Assembly: GCA_015059875.1 (NCBI GenBank)
Contig: SUZQ01000003.1
Coordinates: forward strand, 1 to 64,000
Reading direction: 5' to 3'
Length of the DNA stretch: 64,000 nucleotides
From: Rikenellaceae bacterium
Lineage (GTDB): Bacteria; Bacteroidota; Bacteroidia; Bacteroidales; Rikenellaceae
How positions within the stretch are numbered: the first letter of the stretch is position 1; every line of letters begins with the position of its first letter. A program made the position numbers and the translations under genes. Below are positions 1-7,164 of the stretch, piece by piece. Below the pieces are notes generated by a model. That model ran no database searches, was not told where the DNA came from, and saw only the letters and a program-made list of their open reading frames with translations.

Positions 1-150
1 ATGGCAAAGAAAGCAGTCGCAACCCTTAGAACAGGTGTAGGTAAGCAGTTTACCAAGTGCATCAAGATGGTTAAGTCGGAGAAGACCGGTGCTTACATTT
101 TCAAAGAGGCAGTTCTTCCAAACGACCAGGTAGCAGAGTTTATGAAATAG
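1..150 (+). CDS. DUF4295 family small protein
   Basis: A complete 49-residue basic protein starting MAKKAVATLRTG and ending EFMK. It matches the Bacteroidota DUF4295 family, which usually follows the ribosomal protein genes rpmB and rpmG; those would lie just outside the left edge. The motif KMVKSEKTGAY is typical. Its function is not established; basic charge and usual context suggest a ribosome-associated role (inference). The ATG is the first base of the window, so its upstream signals cannot be seen. A strong terminator follows at 188-220. Confidence 0.85.
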   Translation: MAKKAVATLRTGVGKQFTKCIKMVKSEKTGAYIFKEAVLPNDQVAEFMK

Positions 151-187
151 TAAAACCGCTACAATGTATTCGGAGTCTTCCGAAATA

Positions 188-220
188 CAAAAGGCTGATC
201 CGTTCTCGGACAGCCTTTTG
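188..220 (+). terminator. Rho-independent terminator after the DUF4295 gene
   Basis: A perfect 10-bp stem (188-197 with 211-220, arms caaaaggctg/cagccttttg) is extended by an inner 4-bp stem (tccg/cgga) around a TTCT loop, with one bulged A. A T-rich tail follows. The outer arm is A-rich on the other strand, so the hairpin could also stop transcription of the opposing AraC-type gene that ends at 282. Confidence 0.85.
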
Positions 221-281
221 TGTTTTCACAGGAGGGGTGGTGGGGCAAGCGTATGAAAATTAAAAATTTTCCGTTTCCCGT

Positions 282-1151
282 TTAATTTCTGTATTCTTTT
301 GGCGATACGCCCACAACCCTTTTGAAATACTTGCCAAAGACCGATTGCGAAGGGAAATTCATCGCGTCGGCAATCTGCTGTATCGTCATTGTGGTGGATG
401 AAAGCAGAGCCTTACATTCGGTGATAACATACTCCTCGATGCAGAGCATTGCCGAGCGTCCCGACACCTCGCGCACAACCTGTGAAAGATATTTCGGTGT
501 GATGCAAAGTGCTGAAGCATAGAAGGTTAAATCGCGATGTTGCTTGTAGTTTGTACGCAGCAGCTCCAAAAAGTTTGTGTAGAGCTCCTTGCGTCGGTTG
601 CGCCCCGCACCATCCTCGCTTATGCCGTGTTGCTCGTAAGAGTAGCCGTAGAACATTGCCAGCGTGAGGTGCTTCGCCGCCTCTAACTTAAACTCTGTGC
701 GAGGCGAGCGAACAAGATCGGCAAGGAGCGAGTAGTATCGCCCAAAGACATTTCCGCCATTCTCGATATTCATAACCGCCGTGTCGGCAACCTTTGAGTA
801 GAGCGGATGAATATCGCCAATATTGGTAAATAGCGCATTCGAAAAGTCGCGCGACATAGCGATGGTTTTGCAGTCGAAGTCGTGCGAGTGCTCCACTAGT
901 TGCCCTATCTGGTCGTAGAGAATAATGGTCGTTGTCTGCGCTTGCAGCCGATACTCCCTCATATTTACCCTTATTCGCGCACTTCCGCCCAAGCATATCA
1001 GAGCGATTGTCATATCAATCTTGAATGGCTCATACTCGATGGCACTCTCTGCGTCGATATAATCGGCATCGAGCAGAAAAATATCGTTGCCAAGTCGCAT
1101 TTCGGGCGGTGTGAGCGACTCTATTTTACTCCTCCAATTATGATATTTCAT
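282..1151 (-). CDS. AraC-family transcriptional regulator
   Basis: This 289-residue protein has the two-part AraC plan: an N-terminal beta-rich sensor half (about residues 1-180) and a C-terminal double helix-turn-helix (about 195-289). The second HTH reads MTIQQIADAMNFPSQSVFGKYFKRVVGVSPKEYR, with the family signature at its end. It probably binds DNA in response to a small ligand; the ligand is unknown. Neighbouring genes are not an obvious regulon. A promoter-like TATATTTG lies 15-22 bases upstream of the start on the same strand. Confidence 0.85.
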   Translation of the reverse strand: MKYHNWRSKIESLTPPEMRLGNDIFLLDADYIDAESAIEYEPFKIDMTIALICLGGSARIRVNMREYRLQAQTTTIILYDQIGQLVEHSHDFDCKTIAMSRDFSNALFTNIGDIHPLYSKVADTAVMNIENGGNVFGRYYSLLADLVRSPRTEFKLEAAKHLTLAMFYGYSYEQHGISEDGAGRNRRKELYTNFLELLRTNYKQHRDLTFYASALCITPKYLSQVVREVSGRSAMLCIEEYVITECKALLSSTTMTIQQIADAMNFPSQSVFGKYFKRVVGVSPKEYRN

Positions 1152-1165
1152 TTTCGTAATTTTTA

Positions 1166-1173
1166 CAAATATA
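1166..1173 (-). promoter_or_regulatory. Bacteroidota -7 element (TATATTTG) for the AraC-type gene
   Basis: CAAATATA on the + strand reads TATATTTG on the - strand, matching TAnnTTTG. It lies 15 bases upstream of the start codon at 1151. No clear -33 TTG was seen at the usual spacing. Confidence 0.45.
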
Positions 1174-1271
1174 CCTAAAATTTGTGATAAACAGTATTGT
1201 TTTTCTCTTTTTTGTGGAGCTTTATACCAAAAATAGGGAGATTGTGGCGAATTGGGAGCGCAGATTGTTAC

Positions 1272-1279
1272 TACCTTTG
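1272..1279 (+). promoter_or_regulatory. Bacteroidota -7 element (TACCTTTG)
   Basis: TACCTTTG matches the TAnnTTTG consensus 21 bases before the ATG at 1301. A TTG at 1252-1254 is a possible -33 box, with rather short spacing. Confidence 0.6.
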
Positions 1280-1300
1280 CACCATAAAATTATTGTTATT

Positions 1301-1504
1301 ATGGCAGAGTATAAATTGAAAAGCGGTAAGATCGAGGAGAAGGTTGTCGGCACTTACAAGAAGATTGAAAATGGAGTAGTTGAGAGCTTTGAAGCTATGT
1401 GCGACGGCGTTGAAGAGGGCTACAAAAATATCGAGAATACAGTAGTTGATAGCTACAAAAAGATTGAGAAAAAGTTTGTGGATACATTCCTCGAAGAGAA
1501 GTAA
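1301..1504 (+). CDS. 67-residue amphipathic protein of 11-residue repeats
   Basis: I chose the ATG at 1301 because a TACCTTTG promoter box sits at 1272-1279, inside any longer reading. After about 13 lead residues the protein is almost wholly repeats of 11 residues: VVGTYKKIENG, VVESFEAMCDG, VEEGYKNIENT, VVDSYKKIEKK, then a partial FVDTFLEEK. The pattern predicts one long amphipathic helix of the hendecad type, as in lipid-surface or LEA-like helices (inference). There is no signal peptide. Similar short proteins occur in gut bacteria, but I know of no assigned function. Confidence 0.7.
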   Translation: MAEYKLKSGKIEEKVVGTYKKIENGVVESFEAMCDGVEEGYKNIENTVVDSYKKIEKKFVDTFLEEK

Positions 1505-1513
1505 ACGAAAAAC

Positions 1514-1538
1514 TTTGGGCTAATGATTAATAGCCAAA
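1514..1538 (+). terminator. Weak stem-loop after the 11-mer repeat gene
   Basis: tttgggcta (1514-1522) pairs with tagccaaa (1531-1538) with one bulge, and the following bases are only partly T-rich. It lies between convergent genes and may act as a weak terminator. Its wording (GGCTAAT...TAGCC) resembles the interspersed repeat found before ftsQ and tilS. Confidence 0.35.
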
Positions 1539-1554
1539 TTCTCTCGCCTCTCGT

Positions 1555-2502
1555 CTATTTGAGATAGAGTTCGCCTTGCCAAGCGTTGCGCTCGGTGAGG
1601 CGATTTTCAAGCATATTCCAGAGGGTTTCGTTGCGCACCAACCCCCAATTGCGACCATAATGGTAGCGCGGAGGTGCTTCGCTGGCAAATCGCTCGACCA
1701 CAATATCGGGGCGCAGACGGCGTAAAATCTCTGTAAAAAGATCAAGGTACTCCTCCAATTCCCAAAAGCGAAAATGCTCAGGATGTTCGTCATATTCGCG
1801 CTCCATTGCTGTCCCCTTAAACACCTGCAACTGATGAAATTTTATCGTTGTAAGTGGCAGAGCGTTAATGCGTTCCACCTGCTCCAAAATCATCTCGTCT
1901 GTTTCGCCCGGCAATCCCAAAACAAAGTGTGCGCCAACCGCAATTCCGCGCTCGGCAGTCATCTCTACGGCTCGACGAGCGCACTCGAAATCGTGTCCGC
2001 GATTTATCGCGCGGAGGGTGGTGTCGTAGGTCGATTCGATGCCGTACTCAATCGTTACATAATGCTCCTTCGCCAACTCGGCAAAGAAGTCCAAAATCTC
2101 CTCATTTACACAGTCGGGGCGAGTGCCTACAACTACCCCCACAACCTCAGGGTGCGAGAGTGCTTCGAGATAGCGTTCGCGCAACACTTCGAGTGGTGCG
2201 TATGTGTTTGAAAACGATTGAAAATAAGCAAGATATCGTGATGCGGTGCGATAGCGACGGCGATGAAATTCGATACCCTCTTCAATCTGTTGCGTGATGC
2301 TTTTTGAGGGCTGACAATAGGAGGGAGTGAAGGCCTCGTTGTTGCAAAAAGTGCAACCCCCAAACCCCACTTTTCCGTCGCGATTTGGGCAGGTAAAACC
2401 AGCATTTATCGCCACCTTCTGTACGCGTTCGCCAAAGTGTCGGCGGAAGTATGCTGCGTAGCTGTTATATCGTCTATTATCGCCCCAAGGATACATACTC
2501 AT
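1555..2502 (-). CDS. TIGR01212-family radical SAM protein (YhcC-like)
   Basis: A 315-residue protein of the YhcC/TIGR01212 family. The N-terminal iron-sulfur motif has Cys38, Cys50 and Cys53 (CPNRDGKVGFGGCTFC), with longer spacing than the classical CxxxCxxC, as is normal here. The stretch VVGTRPDCVNEEILDFFAEL and the ending fit the family. Members are radical SAM enzymes of unsettled substrate, suspected of acting on RNA. The start could also be Met3 (2496). A TAATTTTG box lies just upstream on the same strand. Confidence 0.88.
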   Translation of the reverse strand: MSMYPWGDNRRYNSYAAYFRRHFGERVQKVAINAGFTCPNRDGKVGFGGCTFCNNEAFTPSYCQPSKSITQQIEEGIEFHRRRYRTASRYLAYFQSFSNTYAPLEVLRERYLEALSHPEVVGVVVGTRPDCVNEEILDFFAELAKEHYVTIEYGIESTYDTTLRAINRGHDFECARRAVEMTAERGIAVGAHFVLGLPGETDEMILEQVERINALPLTTIKFHQLQVFKGTAMEREYDEHPEHFRFWELEEYLDLFTEILRRLRPDIVVERFASEAPPRYHYGRNWGLVRNETLWNMLENRLTERNAWQGELYLK

Positions 2503-2515
2503 CTCTTTTACGCTA

Positions 2516-2523
2516 CAAAATTA
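2516..2523 (-). promoter_or_regulatory. Bacteroidota -7 element (TAATTTTG) for the radical SAM gene
   Basis: CAAAATTA on the + strand is TAATTTTG on the - strand, 14 bases upstream of the start at 2502. It is divergent from the cdd promoter at 2577. Confidence 0.5.
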
Positions 2524-2576
2524 CTCATTTTTGACCATTTTGCCCATAATTTGTAGGAAAATATAGTAATAATTAC

Positions 2577-2584
2577 TATATTTG
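2577..2584 (+). promoter_or_regulatory. Bacteroidota -7 element (TATATTTG) for cdd
   Basis: TATATTTG matches the consensus, with TTTG at 2550-2553 as a possible -33 box. The cdd start follows about 36 bases downstream. Confidence 0.55.
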
Positions 2585-2619
2585 CGGATAGTGAGCGCGT
2601 ATGCGCAAGCATAAAATGA

Positions 2620-3084
2620 ATGACAATTATGGAGAAGAGTTTGGAGTTGAAGTACATCAAGGCGGAGCATATCGAGGATTTGCCCGCTGCGGATCGCGAA
2701 CTTATTGCCGAGGCGCAGAGAGCTACGGAGTTGGCATACGCCAAGTATTCGGGATTTAAGGTTGGAGCTGCGGTGCGTCTGCGTAGTGGCAAGGTGCTGC
2801 ATGCGGCAAACTCCGAGAGTGAGGTGTTCCCTTCGGGTTTGTGTGCCGAGCGTTCGCTGCTCTATTATGTTGAGGCGAACTACGCCGACGATCCTATCGA
2901 GGCGTTGGCTATCGCATCGAACCCTTCGGAGCGTGAGTGCTACCCTTGTGGCGGCTGTCGTCAAGTTATTCTCGATGTGGAGCGCCGACAAGGTACGCCA
3001 ATACGGGTTATTATGAGTGGTAATGGCTCGGCTTCAATTGTCGAAAGCGCAAAATTATTGCTTCCATTTACATTTCAGCTATAA
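2620..3084 (+). CDS. cdd: Cytidine deaminase
   Basis: A 154-residue homotetramer-type cytidine deaminase, which converts cytidine and deoxycytidine to uridine forms in pyrimidine salvage. The zinc and proton-shuttle residues are present: Cys75-Ala-Glu77 (SGLCAERSLLY) and Cys110/Cys113 (PCGGCRQ). The N-terminal YAKYSGFKVGAA loop is typical. An alternative start is Met4 (2629). The gene has its own promoter box. Its stop is followed within 7 bases by the left inverted repeat of the four-helix-bundle cassette. Confidence 0.92.
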   Translation: MTIMEKSLELKYIKAEHIEDLPAADRELIAEAQRATELAYAKYSGFKVGAAVRLRSGKVLHAANSESEVFPSGLCAERSLLYYVEANYADDPIEALAIASNPSERECYPCGGCRQVILDVERRQGTPIRVIMSGNGSASIVESAKLLLPFTFQL

Positions 3085-3090
3085 TTTTGA

Positions 3091-3122
3091 GTGAGTAGTG
3101 AGTAGAGAGTAGTGAGTAGTTG
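3091..3122. repeat. Left inverted repeat of the four-helix-bundle cassette
   Basis: A 30-bp block (gtgagtagtgagtagagagt, then agtgagtagt) built from gagtagt words. Its reverse complement occurs at 3514-3543 with a single mismatch. The pair encloses one gene, like the ends of a small mobile cassette. Confidence 0.85.
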
Positions 3123-3145
3123 TTTCTAATAAATAGAGAGTAATC

Positions 3146-3499
3146 GTGGGAAATAGTGTCATATTGGACAAGAGTAAGAAGTTTGCGTTGAGGATAGTAA
3201 AACTATATAAATATCTCAATGAGCAAAAACACGAACATGTACTTTCAAAACAACTACTACGCTGCGGAACAAGCATAGGCGCAAATGCGAAGGAGTGTGC
3301 CTTTGCTCAATCGAAAGCGGACTTTACTGCTAAAATATTTATTGCTCAAAAAGAATGTGCTGAAACTGAATATTGGTTAGAACTTTTGTATGAAAGCGAA
3401 TATATAAATAAGATTGAATTTGATAGTATTTACGAAGATTGCCAAGAGTTAATGCGTCTAATTGTTGCATCAACCAAAACTCTGCAAAGCAAACAATAA
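3146..3499 (+). CDS. Four-helix bundle protein (23S rRNA intervening-sequence type)
   Basis: This 117-residue helical protein belongs to TIGR02436, first known as the protein encoded inside 23S rRNA intervening sequences. Hallmarks are FALRIVKLYKYL near the N terminus, LSKQLLRCGTSIGANAKEC in the middle, and ETEYWLELL later. The start is GTG (GTGGGAAAT). It is more A/T-rich than its neighbours. Near-perfect inverted repeats flank the gene, and it stands between cdd and an rRNA/tRNA modification gene rather than inside rRNA. The molecular function of the family is unknown; a role linked to a mobile cassette is inference. Confidence 0.85.
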   Translation: MGNSVILDKSKKFALRIVKLYKYLNEQKHEHVLSKQLLRCGTSIGANAKECAFAQSKADFTAKIFIAQKECAETEYWLELLYESEYINKIEFDSIYEDCQELMRLIVASTKTLQSKQ

Positions 3500-3511
3500 A
3501 AAGGAAAATAA

Positions 3512-3543
3512 AAACTACTCACTACTCTCTACTAACTACTCAC
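3512..3543. repeat. Right inverted repeat of the four-helix-bundle cassette
   Basis: The reverse complement of this block matches 3091-3120 at 29 of 30 positions. It ends 6 bases before the ATG of the pseudouridine synthase gene, so the presumed insertion has replaced that gene's upstream region. Confidence 0.85.
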
Positions 3544-3549
3544 TGAATA

Positions 3550-4242
3550 ATGTTTAATCCAAACGATATACTTTACGAGGACAACCACTTGCTTGTTGTG
3601 AATAAGCGGGTGGGCGACCTCGTGCAACCAGATAAGACGAGCGATGATGCGCTCGAAAACTATCTCAAAGCCTTCTTGAAGGTGCGCGACCACAAACCGG
3701 GGGATGTTTTTCTCGGTGTGGTGCATCGCATTGACCGCCCTGTGAGTGGTGCAGTGTTGTTTGCCAAGACCTCGAAGGCCCTTGTACGCCTGAACGAGAT
3801 GATTCGCAAGGGCGAAATCCGAAAGCACTATTGGGCGATTGTGGAGGCCCGACCTGCTGCGGAGCAGGGTAGCCTTCGCCACTATATCTTGCGTGATGGC
3901 AAGACCAATCGCTCTCACGCCTACGATAAGCCGCGTGCCGAGGCTAAGGAGGCGCGTCTGAACTACGAGATGATCGGTTGCAGCGACCGCTACACTCTGC
4001 TTGATGTGGAGTTGCTCACTGGTCGTCATCATCAAATTCGTTGCCAATTATCAAAGATGGGTTGCCCGATAAAGGGCGATTTGAAGTATGGTGCGAAACG
4101 CTCAAATCCGAATGGCGGAATCTCGCTCCACTCGCGCTCGTTGGCGTTTATGCACCCCGTGCGCAAGGAGTTGGTGGAGATTGTCGCTCCCGTGCCGCAG
4201 GATGATAACTTGTGGCGATTCTTTGCCGAGAATACCCGATAG
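3550..4242 (+). CDS. RluA-family RNA pseudouridine synthase
   Basis: A 230-residue enzyme isomerising uridine to pseudouridine in rRNA or tRNA. The catalytic motif is HRIDRPVSG with Asp62, followed by the family's KTSKALVRLNEMI and the C-terminal LLTGRHHQIRCQL block. There is no S4 domain, so it resembles the short RluA/TruC-like group; the exact target site cannot be read from sequence. Its stop lies 3 bases before the ATG of the first nuclease-like gene, so the two are probably cotranscribed. No clear promoter box was found upstream, where the inverted-repeat cassette sits. Confidence 0.88.
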   Translation: MFNPNDILYEDNHLLVVNKRVGDLVQPDKTSDDALENYLKAFLKVRDHKPGDVFLGVVHRIDRPVSGAVLFAKTSKALVRLNEMIRKGEIRKHYWAIVEARPAAEQGSLRHYILRDGKTNRSHAYDKPRAEAKEARLNYEMIGCSDRYTLLDVELLTGRHHQIRCQLSKMGCPIKGDLKYGAKRSNPNGGISLHSRSLAFMHPVRKELVEIVAPVPQDDNLWRFFAENTR

Positions 4243-4245
4243 CCG

Positions 4246-5064
4246 ATGAAGAGATTTTCGAGAATATTGGTACTGTTGCTTGCGGTTGTGGTGTTGATGC
4301 CGCAATGCGCCTACGGCTGGAATGGAAAGGGCCACGCCGTAATAGGTCATATTGCCGATTGCAACCTCACGCCCAAGGCTCGTAGGATGTGCCAGAAATA
4401 TCTTGGCAGCCCAATCTCGCATAACGCTTCGTGGATGGACAAGGTGCGATATACTGACGCCTACCACCATACTGCACGCTGGCACTCGGTGGGAATTAAG
4501 GATGGAAAGTTTATGCCGTCGGACCTCACAGGCTCGAAGGCTCGCTACGAAACGCCACGACAGGAGGATGACCACGGCGTAGCAAAAGTGCTGCAACTGC
4601 AAAAGCAACTGCGCGACTATCGCAAGTTGAGCGACTCGACTGTGACAGTCGGCTTGAAACTCATTATCCACATGGTTGGCGACTTGCACTGCCCGGGTCA
4701 CACCTTCTTTGCGGATCAGCCACAACAATACCACATAAAAGTTGGCGGAAAGAGGACGCACTACCACTCCAATATGGATCGCTCATTCCATAATTTCAAT
4801 CAGGGTGTCAGCTACGACGAGTTCTACAACGACAAGTGCCGAATGACAAAGTCGGAGATTAAGGCATTGTGCCGAGGCGATATCGCAGCGTGGGTATGGG
4901 GCAACGAAGCGATGTTCCGCGAGTGCTACAAATTGTTACCTCCGGGTGTGGAGTATGATGACCAGCCTGCCGAGACACACCGACGATTGAAAGAGATAAC
5001 AGACCGACTCCATCGTGATGCAGGTTATCGTTTGGCGCATATTATTAACGAAATTTTCAGATAG
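4246..5064 (+). CDS. S1/P1-nuclease-like secreted protein, array member 1 (type A)
   Basis: A 272-residue precursor with a signal peptide ending CAYG, so that Trp25 becomes the mature N terminus. In the S1/P1 family this Trp and eight side chains bind three zinc ions; the counterparts here are Trp25, His30, Asp65, His80, His142, Asp146, His152, His174 and Asp178 (motifs WNGKGH, SWMD, RWH, HMVGDLHCPGH, HSNMD). The ending YRLAHIINEIF is shared by the whole array. The expected activity is phosphodiester or phosphomonoester cleavage of nucleic acids outside the cytoplasm (family knowledge). It is separated from member 2 by dtd. Confidence 0.82.
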   Translation: MKRFSRILVLLLAVVVLMPQCAYGWNGKGHAVIGHIADCNLTPKARRMCQKYLGSPISHNASWMDKVRYTDAYHHTARWHSVGIKDGKFMPSDLTGSKARYETPRQEDDHGVAKVLQLQKQLRDYRKLSDSTVTVGLKLIIHMVGDLHCPGHTFFADQPQQYHIKVGGKRTHYHSNMDRSFHNFNQGVSYDEFYNDKCRMTKSEIKALCRGDIAAWVWGNEAMFRECYKLLPPGVEYDDQPAETHRRLKEITDRLHRDAGYRLAHIINEIFR

Positions 5065-5082
5065 ATTTAACAAAAAGAGGTT

Positions 5083-5535
5083 ATGCGTGTCGTAATACAG
5101 AAGGTTCAGCGTTGCAGCGTTGAGGTTGAGGGCAATGTGATTGGCAAAATCGGAAATGGTTTGGCTATCCTGCTTGGTGTTGAGGAGGCTGATACGCAGG
5201 AGGATATAGATTGGTTGTGTGGCAAGGTGTCGCGTCTGCGCATCTTCGATGATGAGAACGGAGTGATGAATCGCGATATTAAGCAAGCCGAGGGGCGCGC
5301 GATTGTGATAAGTCAATTTACGCTCTTTGCTTCGACCAAAAAGGGAAATCGTCCTTCGTATATTCGTTCGGCAGGTGAGGCGGTGGCAAGACCGATGTAC
5401 GAGAAGTTCCTCGCAACGCTCTCGGAGCTGCTTGGCGAAGAGGTGGAACACGGAGAGTTTGGAGCAGATATGAAGGTGTCGCTCGTGAATGATGGGCCTG
5501 TGACAATATGCATAGACTCCAAAAATAGAGAGTAA
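5083..5535 (+). CDS. dtd: D-aminoacyl-tRNA deacylase
   Basis: A 150-residue homodimeric proofreading enzyme that removes D-amino acids, and glycine from tRNA-Ala, from mischarged tRNAs in the cytoplasm. Both active-site motifs are present: SQFTLFAS (residues about 78-85) and NDGPVTICID near the C terminus. The length is normal. It lies 18 bases after array member 1 and 24 before member 2, on the same strand, so a housekeeping gene is embedded in a run of secreted proteins. It is probably cotranscribed with rluA and the array. Confidence 0.95.
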   Translation: MRVVIQKVQRCSVEVEGNVIGKIGNGLAILLGVEEADTQEDIDWLCGKVSRLRIFDDENGVMNRDIKQAEGRAIVISQFTLFASTKKGNRPSYIRSAGEAVARPMYEKFLATLSELLGEEVEHGEFGADMKVSLVNDGPVTICIDSKNRE

Positions 5536-5559
5536 AGAAAGAACTTAAAATATAACAAA

Positions 5560-6375
5560 ATGAGAAACAGAATTAAAACTTTGATTGCGACGCTTGTTGC
5601 TGTGTTAGCAGTGGTGTCGAGTGCTTCGGCTTGGGATCAGTCGGGGCACGGCACAATCGGTCATATTGCTGACCGACACCTCACGCCAAAGGCGAGAAAG
5701 ATGTGTAGTAAGTATCTCGGACACTCGTTGGCTTACTACGCTTCGTGGCTCGATCAGTGGCGTTATTCTGACGAGTATCACCATACGGCTCGTTGGCATG
5801 CTGTAGGTATCAAGGATGGTAAACTTGTGCCAGGACAGATGGCGGGCGATATCTCTGATTTTCTCGCCCCACTTACGATGGACGATCATGGTGTTGCCCG
5901 AATGGAGCAGATGCTGGAGCAGCTGAAGAACTATCGCAATATGACCGATTCTGCTGTTACGGTAAATTTGAAATGTATTATCCACATGGTGGGCGATATG
6001 CACTGCCCAGGACATGTCTTTTATTACGGTTTGAAGCAATTTGAGATGACTGAGGGTGGCGAACCTGCTCGTTTCCACGGATTTATAGACAAGTCGTATG
6101 GTCGATTCAATAAGGGTAAAACCTCTGACCAATTCTACGACAAATATTGCCGTTTGACCAAGGAGGAGATTCAAGAGATACAAAGAGGCACTTTGGCCGA
6201 TTGGGTTATTGAGAATACGCCTCTATTCAAGGAGTGCTACACGCTGCTCTCGCCAACTATCGACTATCTTAACCTCCCCGAGCAGAACAAGTTCCGTTTG
6301 AAGGAGATTACCGATGAGTTGCGTGTTGAGGCGGGCTTCCGTTTGGCGTATGTAATGAATCAAATTTTCAAATAA
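5560..6375 (+). CDS. S1/P1-nuclease-like secreted protein, array member 2 (type A)
   Basis: A 271-residue precursor. The signal peptide ends SASA and Trp25 becomes residue 1. All zinc-site motifs are intact: WDQSGH, SWLD, RWH, IHMVGDMHCPGH and FHGFID. It is closest to member 1, sharing IGHIAD, LTPKAR, HHTARWH and GIKDGK, so these two arose by a duplication that now straddles dtd. It is followed after 12 bases by a type B gene, making the first A-B pair. Probably an exported metal-dependent nuclease or phosphatase. Confidence 0.82.
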   Translation: MRNRIKTLIATLVAVLAVVSSASAWDQSGHGTIGHIADRHLTPKARKMCSKYLGHSLAYYASWLDQWRYSDEYHHTARWHAVGIKDGKLVPGQMAGDISDFLAPLTMDDHGVARMEQMLEQLKNYRNMTDSAVTVNLKCIIHMVGDMHCPGHVFYYGLKQFEMTEGGEPARFHGFIDKSYGRFNKGKTSDQFYDKYCRLTKEEIQEIQRGTLADWVIENTPLFKECYTLLSPTIDYLNLPEQNKFRLKEITDELRVEAGFRLAYVMNQIFK

Positions 6376-6387
6376 TAGCAGAGAGTT

Positions 6388-7152
6388 ATGAAGGGACTAC
6401 GATATATAGTTGCAGTTGTAGCTGCATTGATGGCTGTCGAGGCTTCGGCATGGACTTGCACTCAGAATAGAGCAATCTTGATGCTTGCAGAGGAGAATCT
6501 GTCAGGTCGTGCAAAACGAGAGTTGTCGGAGATTTTAGGCACTCCGCTTTCGGAGGTTAAGTTTGCAAATAAGGGAAAGAGTCAAACTCGCCTGAATGAG
6601 AGTGGTAAGTCGGTAACAACCGATGAAAAAGATGCTGTGGTAAAGTTGGAGAGGGCGATTGCAACTCTTCAGCGCAAGGATGCAACTGCCGAGGAGCGTA
6701 AGGCGGCTCTGCTTACAGCTGTAGAGATGACGGTGGATATTCACTGTCCTGCAAATGTGCTGATTGACAAGCACCTTGAGAGAGATTTTGTATATCAACG
6801 AGATAATGGTCGTCCAAAGCACTCGCGTTGGTTCAAACTCAGTGAGCGCAAGTGGCAGGCTATGTGGCATAACCAATACCATAAGGATCACGGCGCATTC
6901 TCGGCAGAGATGTATCTCTACGATTGGCATATTGCAACCAAAGGTATGGCAAAAGGCTATAAGAGGGAGGCGGTTGCTCCGCGAGTGTGGGCAGAGCGCA
7001 CAGGCGAGAGAGTATTTCTTGCTCTAAAGACCTTCCAGCCAGACGCTGTGATAAATATGCTGGAGATAACCAAACATGAGTATTTGAATGACGAGTCGAT
7101 GTACGATGCGGCATTTCATCTCGCGAACCTTTTGAATAAAACTCTTAAATAA
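6388..7152 (+). CDS. S1/P1-like pseudo-enzyme, array member 3 (type B)
   Basis: A 254-residue precursor with a signal peptide ending EASA and mature Trp22. The metal site is largely lost: position 6 is Asn (WTCTQN), the central motif reads EMTVDIHCPAN (both zinc His replaced by Glu and Asn), and no HxxxD follows. The array-typical ending HLANLLNKTLK remains. It keeps HCP, so it is less diverged from type A than most B members. Catalysis as a classical three-zinc enzyme is unlikely; a partner or binding role is inference. Confidence 0.72.
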   Translation: MKGLRYIVAVVAALMAVEASAWTCTQNRAILMLAEENLSGRAKRELSEILGTPLSEVKFANKGKSQTRLNESGKSVTTDEKDAVVKLERAIATLQRKDATAEERKAALLTAVEMTVDIHCPANVLIDKHLERDFVYQRDNGRPKHSRWFKLSERKWQAMWHNQYHKDHGAFSAEMYLYDWHIATKGMAKGYKREAVAPRVWAERTGERVFLALKTFQPDAVINMLEITKHEYLNDESMYDAAFHLANLLNKTLK

Positions 7153-7164
7153 ACAACAAAAAAA

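Noticed and set aside
3091-3543. A classical insertion sequence
   Set aside because: There are inverted ends but the enclosed protein is a four-helix bundle with no transposase motifs, and no target duplication could be recognised.
6388-7152. Calling type B genes decaying pseudogenes
   Set aside because: All nine have full-length frames, signal peptides and shared class-specific substitutions, and they alternate regularly with type A genes. Decay would give scattered stops and frameshifts.
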